A stretch of DNA of 64,000 nucleotides from Pseudofrankia sp. DC12 (GTDB lineage: Bacteria; Actinomycetota; Actinomycetes; Frankiales; Frankiaceae). Location of the stretch: positions 2,070,640 through 2,134,639 of the forward strand of contig NZ_KQ031391.1 of assembly GCF_000966285.1 (NCBI RefSeq), written 5' to 3'. Position 1 is the first letter of the stretch; every line of letters starts with the position of its first letter. Of this stretch, positions 1-7,327 are shown piece by piece. The notes under the pieces were generated by a model. The model was not told the DNA's origin. It searched no databases and saw only the letters and a program-made list of their open reading frames with translations. The position numbers and the translations under genes are program-made.

Positions 1-157
1 CGCGTTCGCAGCCGGCCGCGACGGCCCTGGCGTTGTCCAGGTCGACATCGGCCAGGACCAGCGGGCCGCCGAGGGTGGCCAGCTCCCGGGCGACGGCCAT
101 GCCGATGCCGCGCCCGGCCCCCGTCACCAGCATCGCGGCCTTCAACGGTTCAGACAT
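1..157 (-). CDS. Short-chain dehydrogenase/reductase, N-terminal part (cut by window edge)
   Basis: Only the first 52 residues are inside the window. They begin MSEPLKAAMLVTGAGRGIG, which carries the TGxGxGIG dinucleotide-binding motif of SDR enzymes on the first Rossmann strand and helix. A second strand follows, ending LVLADVD; an acidic residue at that site usually favours NAD(H). The ATG at 157 follows a GA-rich stretch (gaagagggtg) that can serve as a ribosome site. The gene lies 48 bases downstream of a P450 gene on the same strand, so it looks like the last visible member of a five-gene oxidative operon. Substrate cannot be told from this fragment; the catalytic YxxxK is outside the window. 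Confidence 0.85.
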   Translation of the reverse strand, partial: MSEPLKAAMLVTGAGRGIGMAVARELATLGGPLVLADVDLDNARAVAAGCER

Positions 158-205
158 ACGCACCCTCTTCACCTGGCCGGGGCGGGACCGCTGGCCCGGG
201 CACGC

Positions 206-1450
206 CTACGCCCACCGCACCGGGAACGAGGCGAGCCCGCGGGTCAGGAACGACGGGATCCACTCGAGCGCGTCGACGTCCGCTTCCAGCCTGGGCGCCT
301 CGGCCAGGTGGGCGAAGGCAATGGTGGCCTCGAGGCGGGCGAGGCTCTGCCCGAGGCACAGATGGATTCCGCCGCCGAAGGCCACCTGGCGCGGGCCCGC
401 ACGCCGGATGTTGAACGTGTGCGGGTCGTCGAACGCCGCCGGATCCCGGTTCGCGGCCGCGAGGATCGCGTAGACGGACTCGCCCGCCTGGATCGGCAGC
501 CCGCCGAGCCCGGTGTCCTCGGGCGCGGTCCGGCGCAGGCTGTTGCGCGCGGGGCCCTCGCACCGCAGCATCTCCTCGACCGCCGACGGGATGACGCCCG
601 GGTCGGACCGCAGCTCGGCGTAGGACGCGGGGTTCCGCAGCAGCAGGTACATGCCGTTGGAGATCAGGTTCCTGGTGGTGCTGAACCCCGCGGAATGCAG
701 CAGCATGCAGTTCGCGATGATCTCCTCGTCCGTCAGGAACCGCCCTTCCTCGTCCCTGGCCGCCAGCAGCTGCGAGATGATGTCGGACCCGCCGGGACGC
801 GCCCGGCGCTCCCGGATGAGCTCGGTGAAGAACGCGAAGCACTCCCGTGCGGTCGTCTCCCGCCGGGCGGCCACCTCCGCGGCCTGCGGCAGCGGCTCCA
901 GCGACCCGATCAACGCGTCGCCCCAGGCGATGAACTCGCTTTCCAGGCTCAGCGGGACACCGACGAGCCGGCAGATCAGCCGCAGCGGGACCAGGTACGA
1001 GAAGTCCTGGATGAAGTCGAAGTGGTCCCGCCCGCGCAGCTCGGCCAGCAGGCCCCGCACGATGTCGCGGACGTCCGCCCGGCTCGCCTCCAGTGACTTC
1101 GGGGTGAACAGGCCGGCCAGCAGCCCGCGGAGCACGGTGTGCTTCGGCGGGTCCCGGAAGGCCAGGCTCTCGAGAAAGACGCGCTGGGTGGGGGTGACGC
1201 CCGGCGCGCCGGACATCTCCTCCCGGCTCCACCGCCGGTCCCGGACCAGCCCCTGCGTGGCCTGGTACGACGTGACGAGAACCGGTCCGGACGCGGTCCG
1301 GTAGACCGGCGCGTGCGCGCGCAGGCGGTCGAAGAAGGGGTACGGGTCCCGGGTGATCTCGGCCCGGTCGGGGTGGTCCGCGTTCAGGTACTGGGCCACC
1401 TCCTCGTCGATCGTCCAGTGGTGGTGCCGCAGGTCCACGTCAGCTGTCAT
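206..1450 (-). CDS. Cytochrome P450 (first of two, distal in operon)
   Basis: A 414-residue soluble bacterial P450, a haem monooxygenase. The haem loop FGGGIHLCLGQ puts the thiolate cysteine near residue 365, and the K-helix ExxR is EEMLR near 292-296. The I-helix motif near 254-259 is AGFSTT, where most P450s have AGxDTT or AGxETT; the acidic residue is replaced by Ser while the Thr is kept. I chose the ATG at 1450, giving MTADVDLRHHHW, because it has a ggagg box about 10 bases upstream; the frame is open further upstream only as an overlap with the preceding gene. It lies 16 bases after the alcohol dehydrogenase gene. Redox partners (ferredoxin, ferredoxin reductase) are not seen nearby. 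Confidence 0.93.
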   Translation of the reverse strand: MTADVDLRHHHWTIDEEVAQYLNADHPDRAEITRDPYPFFDRLRAHAPVYRTASGPVLVTSYQATQGLVRDRRWSREEMSGAPGVTPTQRVFLESLAFRDPPKHTVLRGLLAGLFTPKSLEASRADVRDIVRGLLAELRGRDHFDFIQDFSYLVPLRLICRLVGVPLSLESEFIAWGDALIGSLEPLPQAAEVAARRETTARECFAFFTELIRERRARPGGSDIISQLLAARDEEGRFLTDEEIIANCMLLHSAGFSTTRNLISNGMYLLLRNPASYAELRSDPGVIPSAVEEMLRCEGPARNSLRRTAPEDTGLGGLPIQAGESVYAILAAANRDPAAFDDPHTFNIRRAGPRQVAFGGGIHLCLGQSLARLEATIAFAHLAEAPRLEADVDALEWIPSFLTRGLASFPVRWA

Positions 1451-1466
1451 GTGGTTCAAGGCCTCC

Positions 1467-2564
1467 TCAGCCGAAGGTGAGCACCGGCTTGATCGTGCGC
1501 CCGCCGGCCGCGTCGGCCATGGCCGCGTCGATCCGCTCGAACGGGTAGACCTGGACAAGCCGGTCCACGGGGAGCCGGCCCTGCCGGTGCAGCCCGATCA
1601 GCGCGCGCAGGAACGCGGGGCTGCCGTCGCCCATCACGACGCCGCGCAGCCCCATGGCGCCCGAGACGAGCTGGACGAGCGGCAGCGCGAGCTGCTCGGT
1701 GGGCGCCGCCGCCCCCACGAGGCCGACCGTCCCGCCGCGGGCGAGACCGGACAGCGCTGCCCGCAGGACCTGGGTGCTCGCGGTGGTCTCGACGACGAAG
1801 TCGGCGCCGCCACCGGTGAGCTCCCGGATCGCCGCGCCCAGGTCGCCGGCCTCCCGGCCGTTGATCGTGCCGGTCGCGCCCAGCTCGCGGGCGAGTTCCA
1901 GCCGGGACGGGACCAGGTCCACGGCGACGATCCGGGTCGCGGCGGTGACGGCCGCGGCCATGACCGCGGACAGCCCGACGGCGCCGGCCCCGAGCACGAC
2001 GACGCTGGAGCCGGGCCCCGGCCGCAGCACCCGCAGCACCGCTCCGGCGCCGGTCACGACCCCGCAGCCGAACGGGGCGAGGGTCGTGTCGGCCACGTCC
2101 CGCGGTGCCCGCAGGACCGTCCGCTCCTCGACCAGGGCGTGCGAGCAGAACGACGACTGGCCGAGGAAGCGCGCGGCCAGCGGCGCGCCGTCGAGGGCCA
2201 GGACGGGCGTGCCGTCGAGCCGCCGGCCGGACCAGCGCAGCGCGGACACCTCGCACAGCGACGGGTGGCCGGTGCCGCACGGCCCGCAGACCCCGCACGA
2301 CGGCGGGACGAGCAGGACCTTGTCTCCTGGCTCGACGGTCCGCACAGCCCGTCCGGCCGCCTCGACGACACCCGCGCCCTCGTGACCGGCCACGGCTGGC
2401 AGCGGGAACGGAATGATCCCATCCCGTACTGACAGGTCGGTGTGGCAGATACCGGTGGCGGTCATCCGGACCAGGACCTCCGAGTCGCGTGGCTCGGCCA
2501 CCTCGACCTCGTGGAACGCGACCGGGGCCCCCGTCGCCGGAAACACCGCGGCGGTAGCTTTCAT
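1467..2564 (-). CDS. Zinc-dependent alcohol dehydrogenase (MDR family)
   Basis: A 365-residue medium-chain dehydrogenase that should interconvert an alcohol and an aldehyde with NAD(H). The catalytic zinc ligands are visible in GICHTD (Cys), GHEGAGVVE (His-Glu) and FGCGVVTG (Cys). The structural zinc lobe is CGVCGPCGTGHPSLC, with four cysteines. The Rossmann fold is marked by VLGAGAVGLSAV. The ATG at 2564 sits 11 bases after aggag; a GTG at 2573 in the same frame is almost on top of that box and is less likely. It lies between two P450 genes and downstream of an aldehyde dehydrogenase, so it probably oxidises an alcohol made by one of the P450s. The pattern resembles aryl- or alkyl-alcohol dehydrogenases, but the substrate is not determinable. 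Confidence 0.92.
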   Translation of the reverse strand: MKATAAVFPATGAPVAFHEVEVAEPRDSEVLVRMTATGICHTDLSVRDGIIPFPLPAVAGHEGAGVVEAAGRAVRTVEPGDKVLLVPPSCGVCGPCGTGHPSLCEVSALRWSGRRLDGTPVLALDGAPLAARFLGQSSFCSHALVEERTVLRAPRDVADTTLAPFGCGVVTGAGAVLRVLRPGPGSSVVVLGAGAVGLSAVMAAAVTAATRIVAVDLVPSRLELARELGATGTINGREAGDLGAAIRELTGGGADFVVETTASTQVLRAALSGLARGGTVGLVGAAAPTEQLALPLVQLVSGAMGLRGVVMGDGSPAFLRALIGLHRQGRLPVDRLVQVYPFERIDAAMADAAGGRTIKPVLTFG

Positions 2565-2663
2565 GCTGTTCACTGCTCCTTGCTGCGCGCGGCGCCTGGG
2601 CCAGATCTTCGGGGAGGCGGCCGGCCGCGCCGGCGCGGCCGTCGTGCCGATCTCCGGCGGCGG

Positions 2664-3866
2664 TCAGCGCGCGAGGACGCGGGGCCCCGGCGTGAACCGG
2701 ACCGGGATGGCCTTGGTGCCCCGGCTGATCGGGATGTTCGCGCCCCGTGTGAGCGGACCGGCGAGCGTGACGTCGGGCATCCGCGCCAGCACCTGCTCGG
2801 CCGCGATCGTCATCTCGGCGCGTGCCACGTGCTCGCCGACGCAGCGGTGGATCCCGTACCCGAAGGCCACGTGCGGGTTGGCCCCGCGGTCGAGCCGGAA
2901 CCGCCCGGGCTGGTCGAACTTCGCCGGGTCGAGGTTCGCCGCGCCCAGGCCGAGCCCGACCTTCTCGCCGGCCCGCACCGGACAGCCCTCGACATCCGTG
3001 TCGACCGCGGCGGTGCGGCCCATCATCTGCACCGGCGACTCCAGCCGCAGCGCCTCCTCGACGGCGACCGGGACCAGCGCCGGCTCGTCGAGGAGCCGCT
3101 CCTTGAGGCCTGGCACCGTCACGAGCAGGCCGAGCAGGTTCGCGATGCCGTTGACGGTGGTCTCCTGACCGGCGATGACGAAGGTCATCGCCGTCGCCAG
3201 CGCGGCGGTGTGCCCGATCGGCGCGCCGTCGATGACCGCGTTCGCGACCAGCCCGAGCAGGTCGGTGCGATCGGTGCCCTCGGCCGCGGTGACGACCTTC
3301 TCCAGGTAGGCCATCAGGTCCCGGTTCGCGGCCGCGCGGGCTTCGGCGTCGCCCTGGCCGGTGTTCTCGTTCAGCCGCCCGGTGATGTCGACCATGACCA
3401 GCGCGTCGTCCGGGACCCCGAGGATCACAGCGATCACGGCCGGCGGAACGTACTGGGCGACGTCGACGAGATCCCCGGCACCGGCCTCGATGAACTGGTC
3501 CAGCGCGTGGTCCACCGCGGCGCGGATGGTTCCCGACCAGTTGTCGACCCGGTCCGGGCGAAGCTCGGGCACCAGCAGGCGGCGGTATTTCATGTGGTCC
3601 GGCGGGTCGACCTCGACCGGGATCGGCGGGATCGCCGTCTTCAGCGGCGGAATGGTCGAGCCCTGCGCGGAGATGAGGTTCGTGGCATCGCCGGCCGCCC
3701 GCCGGACGGCCTGGTAGCCGATCGCCGCCAGGTAGTCGTAGCCGCCGAGCTTCTCGCCGCGGGCGACGACGGCGCCACCGGCGTGCAGCTGTTCGTAGCA
3801 CGCGCTGAGGTCGTCCGACCTCGTCACCTCGACGAGGTCCAGGAGGGGGATCTGCGTCCTTGACAT
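2664..3866 (-). CDS. Cytochrome P450 (second, proximal in operon)
   Basis: A 400-residue bacterial P450 with all canonical motifs. The I-helix is AGQETT (about 232-237), with the acid/Thr pair used in dioxygen activation. The ExxR is in VEEALRLESP. The haem loop is FGYGIHRCVGE, with the cysteine near residue 342. The ATG at 3866 follows a gggagga box by about 11 bases. It starts 21 bases after the aldehyde dehydrogenase stop on the same strand, so co-transcription is likely. It is clearly a different subfamily from the other P450 here: its I-helix is normal and the sequences differ throughout, so this is not a tandem duplicate. The substrate is unknown; context suggests stepwise oxidation of a hydrophobic carbon source. 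Confidence 0.94.
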   Translation of the reverse strand: MSRTQIPLLDLVEVTRSDDLSACYEQLHAGGAVVARGEKLGGYDYLAAIGYQAVRRAAGDATNLISAQGSTIPPLKTAIPPIPVEVDPPDHMKYRRLLVPELRPDRVDNWSGTIRAAVDHALDQFIEAGAGDLVDVAQYVPPAVIAVILGVPDDALVMVDITGRLNENTGQGDAEARAAANRDLMAYLEKVVTAAEGTDRTDLLGLVANAVIDGAPIGHTAALATAMTFVIAGQETTVNGIANLLGLLVTVPGLKERLLDEPALVPVAVEEALRLESPVQMMGRTAAVDTDVEGCPVRAGEKVGLGLGAANLDPAKFDQPGRFRLDRGANPHVAFGYGIHRCVGEHVARAEMTIAAEQVLARMPDVTLAGPLTRGANIPISRGTKAIPVRFTPGPRVLAR

Positions 3867-3887
3867 GAGTGCCTCGTTCCTCCCGGG

Positions 3888-5318
3888 TCAGGCGGCCGAG
3901 CCGGGCCAGGTGATGGCGTGCGGCTCGGTGAAGCCCTCCAGACCGGCGCGGTTCGCGCCGCCCCGGCCGACCCCGCTGAGCTTGACGCCGCCCCAGGGCG
4001 CGCGGCCGTCGATCGCCGCGCCCGCGTGCATGTTGATCCAGGTCATCCCGGCCTCCAGCGCGCCCGCCACCTGAGCGGCGGCCTCCTGGTCGGCGGACCA
4101 CACCGAGCTGGCGAGCCCGAACTCGGAGTCGTTGGCCATGGCCACCGCCTCGTCGACCGAGTCGTAGGCGACCACCGGCAGCGCCGGACCGAACTGCTCC
4201 TCGCGCACCAGCGGCGCCGTGTTGTCCAGGCCGGACACGACCACCGGCAGGAGGAAGTTCCCCTTCGCCGGGTCGCCGGCCAGCTTGCCGAACTCGTGGA
4301 CGTCACCACCGGAACGCTGGACGAGCCCGCGCACCCGCGCGCGTCCCCGCGCGGTGTGCAGCGGGCCGAGCGTCGTGGCGGGGTCGAGGCCGTCCCCGAC
4401 CACGGTCGACGACAGGACCGACCCCAGCCCGTCGACCACCTCGGCGACCCTCGACCGGGGGACATAAAGCCGTTTCAACGCGACACACGCCTGCCCGCCG
4501 AAGCCGAAGGCAGAGGCGGCCAGCCGCTGGTAGAGCGCGCCGTCATCGAACGCGTCGTCGAGGACGATGGCCGGGTCGTTGCCACCGAGCTCGAGGGTGA
4601 CCGTCGCCATCGTGCCAGCGGCCTCCCTGGCCACCAGCGCACCGACCGCGGTGCTGCCCGTGAAGTGGACGTTGCGCACCAGCGGGTGCTCGACCAGTGC
4701 CTGGGCGATCGTGGGGTCCGGCGCGCAGATCAGCGACAGGACGCCGGGCGGCAGCGCCCCGGCCAGCTGGCCGAAGACCCGCAGGACCGTGAGCGGACAG
4801 GTCGGCGGGATATGGGCGACGACCGCGTTCCCAGCGAGCAGCGCCGGGGCGATGGTCACGACGCTCATGCCGATCGGGACGTTCCACGGCGTCAGGATGC
4901 CGACGACCCCGAAGGGCCGGCGCAGGACGCGGGTCCGGTGCCGGCCCGAGTCGCCGAGGTCGTCGCCGTCGGCGAGCCAGTCGAGGTGCTCGGCCAGGAA
5001 CCTCACCGGGAAGTCCAGATAGCCCAGCTCGCGGGTGGAGTCAGCGAGGACCTTGCCGTTCTCCCGGGTCAGCAGTACGTCGGCGCCGGTGACGTCGGCC
5101 CCGGCCAGCGCCGCGGCAAGCAGGTCGTAGCGCGCGCGTGGCGTCCTCGCGCCCCAGCCCTTCTGCGCGCGGTCGGCGGCCCGCACCACCCGGGCGACGT
5201 CCGCGGCGGTCAGCTCTGGGATCGTACCGACCACGTCGTCGTGATCAGCTGGGTTGCGCACGTCGAGCCGGCCGCGGACTGGTAACCCAATGCCGGCGAC
5301 AAAGTAATAGTCCGTCAT
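3888..5318 (-). CDS. NAD(P)-dependent aldehyde dehydrogenase
   Basis: A 476-residue member of the aldehyde dehydrogenase superfamily, oxidising an aldehyde to an acid. The general-base Glu is in TLELGGNDP and the nucleophile is the Cys of GFGGQACVALK near residue 278. TPWNVPIG is the usual cofactor-proximal loop. The ATG at 5318 (MTDYYFVAGIGL) follows a ggga element; an ORF extension to 5390 exists but has no family-like sequence. It is the first gene of the minus-strand group ALDH, P450, alcohol dehydrogenase, P450, SDR, so its promoter should lie in the roughly 790-base non-coding stretch upstream, which holds two operator-like repeats. Confidence 0.95.
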   Translation of the reverse strand: MTDYYFVAGIGLPVRGRLDVRNPADHDDVVGTIPELTAADVARVVRAADRAQKGWGARTPRARYDLLAAALAGADVTGADVLLTRENGKVLADSTRELGYLDFPVRFLAEHLDWLADGDDLGDSGRHRTRVLRRPFGVVGILTPWNVPIGMSVVTIAPALLAGNAVVAHIPPTCPLTVLRVFGQLAGALPPGVLSLICAPDPTIAQALVEHPLVRNVHFTGSTAVGALVAREAAGTMATVTLELGGNDPAIVLDDAFDDGALYQRLAASAFGFGGQACVALKRLYVPRSRVAEVVDGLGSVLSSTVVGDGLDPATTLGPLHTARGRARVRGLVQRSGGDVHEFGKLAGDPAKGNFLLPVVVSGLDNTAPLVREEQFGPALPVVAYDSVDEAVAMANDSEFGLASSVWSADQEAAAQVAGALEAGMTWINMHAGAAIDGRAPWGGVKLSGVGRGGANRAGLEGFTEPHAITWPGSAA

Positions 5319-5600
5319 AACGAGATTCCCGTTCTGGTGGTCCGCGACAGCTGCCACGAACACTCCTCGCGCGCCTGTCGCGAGGGCCATCCGCTGATGG
5401 CCGTCAAGCGAGTGCGCACCTCAGCCCCAGCGATCTCCCTCGCGGCTCCGCCGACGGCCTCGATCCGGTCACGGGCACCTGAAGGACACCAGCCCGTAGT
5501 GATCAACGGCGTTGCCGGCAACATCGGCGCTGCCCATCGGCGACGGACTGGACGCCCACCGCGACCCAGATCGCTCAAGTACGCCATACCGCGAGACGAT

Positions 5601-5612
5601 ACGATATTTCGT
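5601..5612. promoter_or_regulatory. Operator-like inverted repeat, copy 1
   Basis: The 12-mer ACGATATTTCGT is an inverted repeat (ACGA-TATT-TCGT), flanked by gat and cat. The identical 12-mer recurs at 5816-5827. Such a palindrome in a GC-rich intergenic region is typical of a TetR-type dimer site. It is about 285 bases upstream of the aldehyde dehydrogenase start. Confidence 0.45.
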
Positions 5613-5813
5613 CATTGCCGTCAACCGCCGCAGCGCCGGCCGTCCCTGGCCGCCCACGCGAGGACCCGCCGACGACAGGCAGAGACGCGATCCGGGGCTG
5701 TCTACCTGCCCCAACCATCGCCCAGGCGCGAGGACTCGGCTCCGGCCCTGGAGCCAGAAGCCCGCCCCCGCCTGGCCACGCCGCGGCACCAAGTGCCGTC
5801 CCATCGATACGAC

Positions 5814-5829
5814 TTACGATATTTCGTAA
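5814..5829. promoter_or_regulatory. Operator-like inverted repeat, copy 2 (perfect arms)
   Basis: TTACGATATTTCGTAA has perfect 6-base arms (TTACGA/TCGTAA) around TATT. With one mismatch the arms extend to 8 bases. It shares a 12-base core with copy 1, 215 bases away. I infer a regulator dimer site, possibly for the minus-strand P450 operon or for a lost divergent regulator. Confidence 0.5.
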
Positions 5830-6051
5830 CTAATGGCTGCGCCATTGACGGCAGTTGCGGCCCGCCGGGTGACGGGGGCGGCTGGCGTCGCTTCCCCTCG
5901 TTCCCGGCCGCGGCGTGACGAGCTTCGAGCGGTCCGCGGGGCTGCGCAAGATCTGGATTGACGTGAGGCCCGTGACGTCCGCCTGTCAGACCGACCAGCT
6001 GGGCACCCCCCGGGCGGAGCGCGTGCCGGACTTCTCACTTGCCCGTGGAGC

Positions 6052-6070
6052 TGAGGTTTACCTAAGCTTT
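6052..6070. promoter_or_regulatory. DtxR/IdeR-like metal box upstream of the ZIP gene
   Basis: TGAGGTTTACCTAAGCTTT matches 14 of 19 positions of the IdeR consensus TWAGGTWAGSCTWACCTWA by my count. It ends 36 bases before the GTG of the ZIP transporter gene, where a repressor would block transcription or initiation. Iron- or manganese-responsive control of a metal uptake gene would make sense; this is inferred from the motif only. Confidence 0.35.
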
Positions 6071-6105
6071 GCCCACGTCGGGGATCGGATGACATAGGGG
6101 CTGAT

Positions 6106-6990
6106 GTGAGCGAGACGCGGACACTGATCCTGGGGTTCATCGCGGGCGCGACGATCCTGCTTGGACTTCCGCTGGGCCGGCTACGCCGTCCCAGGCCGGG
6201 CGTGAGCCAGTTCCTCAACGCGACCGCGGTCGGCATCCTGATCTTCCTCGTGTGGGACGTGCTCGCTCACGCCTGGGAGCCCCTCGACACCGCGCTGGGC
6301 AAGGTCCACGACCACAGCGGCGGACTCGGCCCGGTGGTCGGCTACGGCGCGTTGTTCCTCGGCGGCCTTTCCCTCGGGCTGCTGGGCCTGCTCGGCTACG
6401 AACGCGCGCTCGCGCACCGCTCCGGGCGGCCGCGACCCGCCAGCCCGGGCGGGCAGCCGCGCCGCTTCGGGCCGGGCGCCATGGCCGCCGAGGAGCTCAC
6501 CGCCCTCAACCCACCCGTCCAACCGGGCCCTTCTCCGGCACGACGGCTGGCGTTGACCATCGCCGTGGGTATCGGCCTGCACAACTTCGGCGAGGGACTG
6601 GCCATCGGCGGCAGCGCCGGCCGCGGTGAGATCGGTCTCGCCACCATCCTCGTGATCGGCTTTGCACTACACAACGCGACCGAAGGATTCGGGATCGTCG
6701 CACCGCTCGCCTCCGAAGACGACCGGCCCAGCTGGGGATTCCTCCTGCTGGCCGGGCTCATCGGTGGCGGCCCCACCGTCGTGGGCACCGCCATCGGCCG
6801 GCAGTTCACCAGCGAGCCACTGAGCGTGATATTCCTGTCGCTGGCCGCGGGTTCCATCCTCTACGTCGTCGTCCAGCTCATCGCGGTGGCTACACGAGCG
6901 GGGCGCCGTGATCTGCTCTACGTCGGGCTTCTCGCCGGCCTCACCGCCGGATTCCTCACCGACGCCGTCGTCACCGCGGGCGGCGCCTGA
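6106..6990 (+). CDS. ZIP-family divalent metal transporter
   Basis: A 294-residue integral membrane protein with about eight hydrophobic segments. The two metal-site helices of ZIP transporters are plain: HNFGEGLAIG near residue 160 and HNATEGFGI near 188. A long cytoplasmic loop (about residues 100-145) separates the third and fourth segments, as usual in ZIPs, though it has little histidine. It should carry a divalent metal (Zn, Fe or Mn) into the cytoplasm. The GTG at 6106 follows an aggggctgat ribosome site. A DtxR/IdeR-like box precedes it. It is alone on the plus strand, divergent from the P450 operon. Confidence 0.9.
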   Translation: MSETRTLILGFIAGATILLGLPLGRLRRPRPGVSQFLNATAVGILIFLVWDVLAHAWEPLDTALGKVHDHSGGLGPVVGYGALFLGGLSLGLLGLLGYERALAHRSGRPRPASPGGQPRRFGPGAMAAEELTALNPPVQPGPSPARRLALTIAVGIGLHNFGEGLAIGGSAGRGEIGLATILVIGFALHNATEGFGIVAPLASEDDRPSWGFLLLAGLIGGGPTVVGTAIGRQFTSEPLSVIFLSLAAGSILYVVVQLIAVATRAGRRDLLYVGLLAGLTAGFLTDAVVTAGGA

Positions 6991-7204
6991 CCACCAGCTC
7001 ACAGGTCCCAGCAGTAACCGCGATCAGGCCATCCATCGAGATCTCCAGAGCGTAGGTCGTCGGTATAGTGACGCAGCGATACGTCAGGTCGAGCGTCATC
7101 CTGTCGGGTTCGCGTCACTGGCCGGAAACCCTCCGAGCGGCGCGCCGGGCGTCGATCTCGCACCCACGCACCCATCTGCTCAATGATCGTGGTGTGTCGG
7201 TCGG

Positions 7205-7327
7205 GTGCGGTTCCGGGCGATCGACTCGGATGGGTGGCGGAAGTTGTTGCGGATCGTCGGGCGCTCGGCGGGGTCGGTGGTGTCCTGGCGACGGGCGCAG
7301 CTGGTCCTGCTGGCGGCGCAGGGCTGG
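7205..7327 (+). mobile_element. IS630-type transposase N-terminal remnant
   Basis: Reading from the GTG at 7205 gives VRFRAIDSDGWRKLLRIVG and then SVVSWRRAQLVLLAAQGW. This is the N-terminal helix-turn-helix pattern I know from IS630-family transposases of actinomycetes (RAID...LLRIV...VSWRRAQLVLLAAQG). The similarity stops at about 7327 and is followed, still in frame, by a DoxD-like membrane domain. The rest of the transposase, including the DDE catalytic residues, is absent. Terminal inverted repeats were not identified. Confidence 0.6.

Larger units (their letters stand above)
5319..6105. other. Long non-coding stretch upstream of the P450 operon
   Basis: About 790 bases without a convincing gene, between the divergent aldehyde dehydrogenase and ZIP transporter genes. 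Open frames here lack protein-like composition. The stretch has two copies of an A+T-rich operator-like repeat (5601-5612 and 5814-5829) and a metal-box-like element at 6052-6070. A 42-codon frame beginning ATG at 5833, four bases after the second repeat, ends with residues RPRRDELRAV, faintly like the start of a TetR regulator. It could be the relic of a lost regulator gene, but this is weak. Confidence 0.5.
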
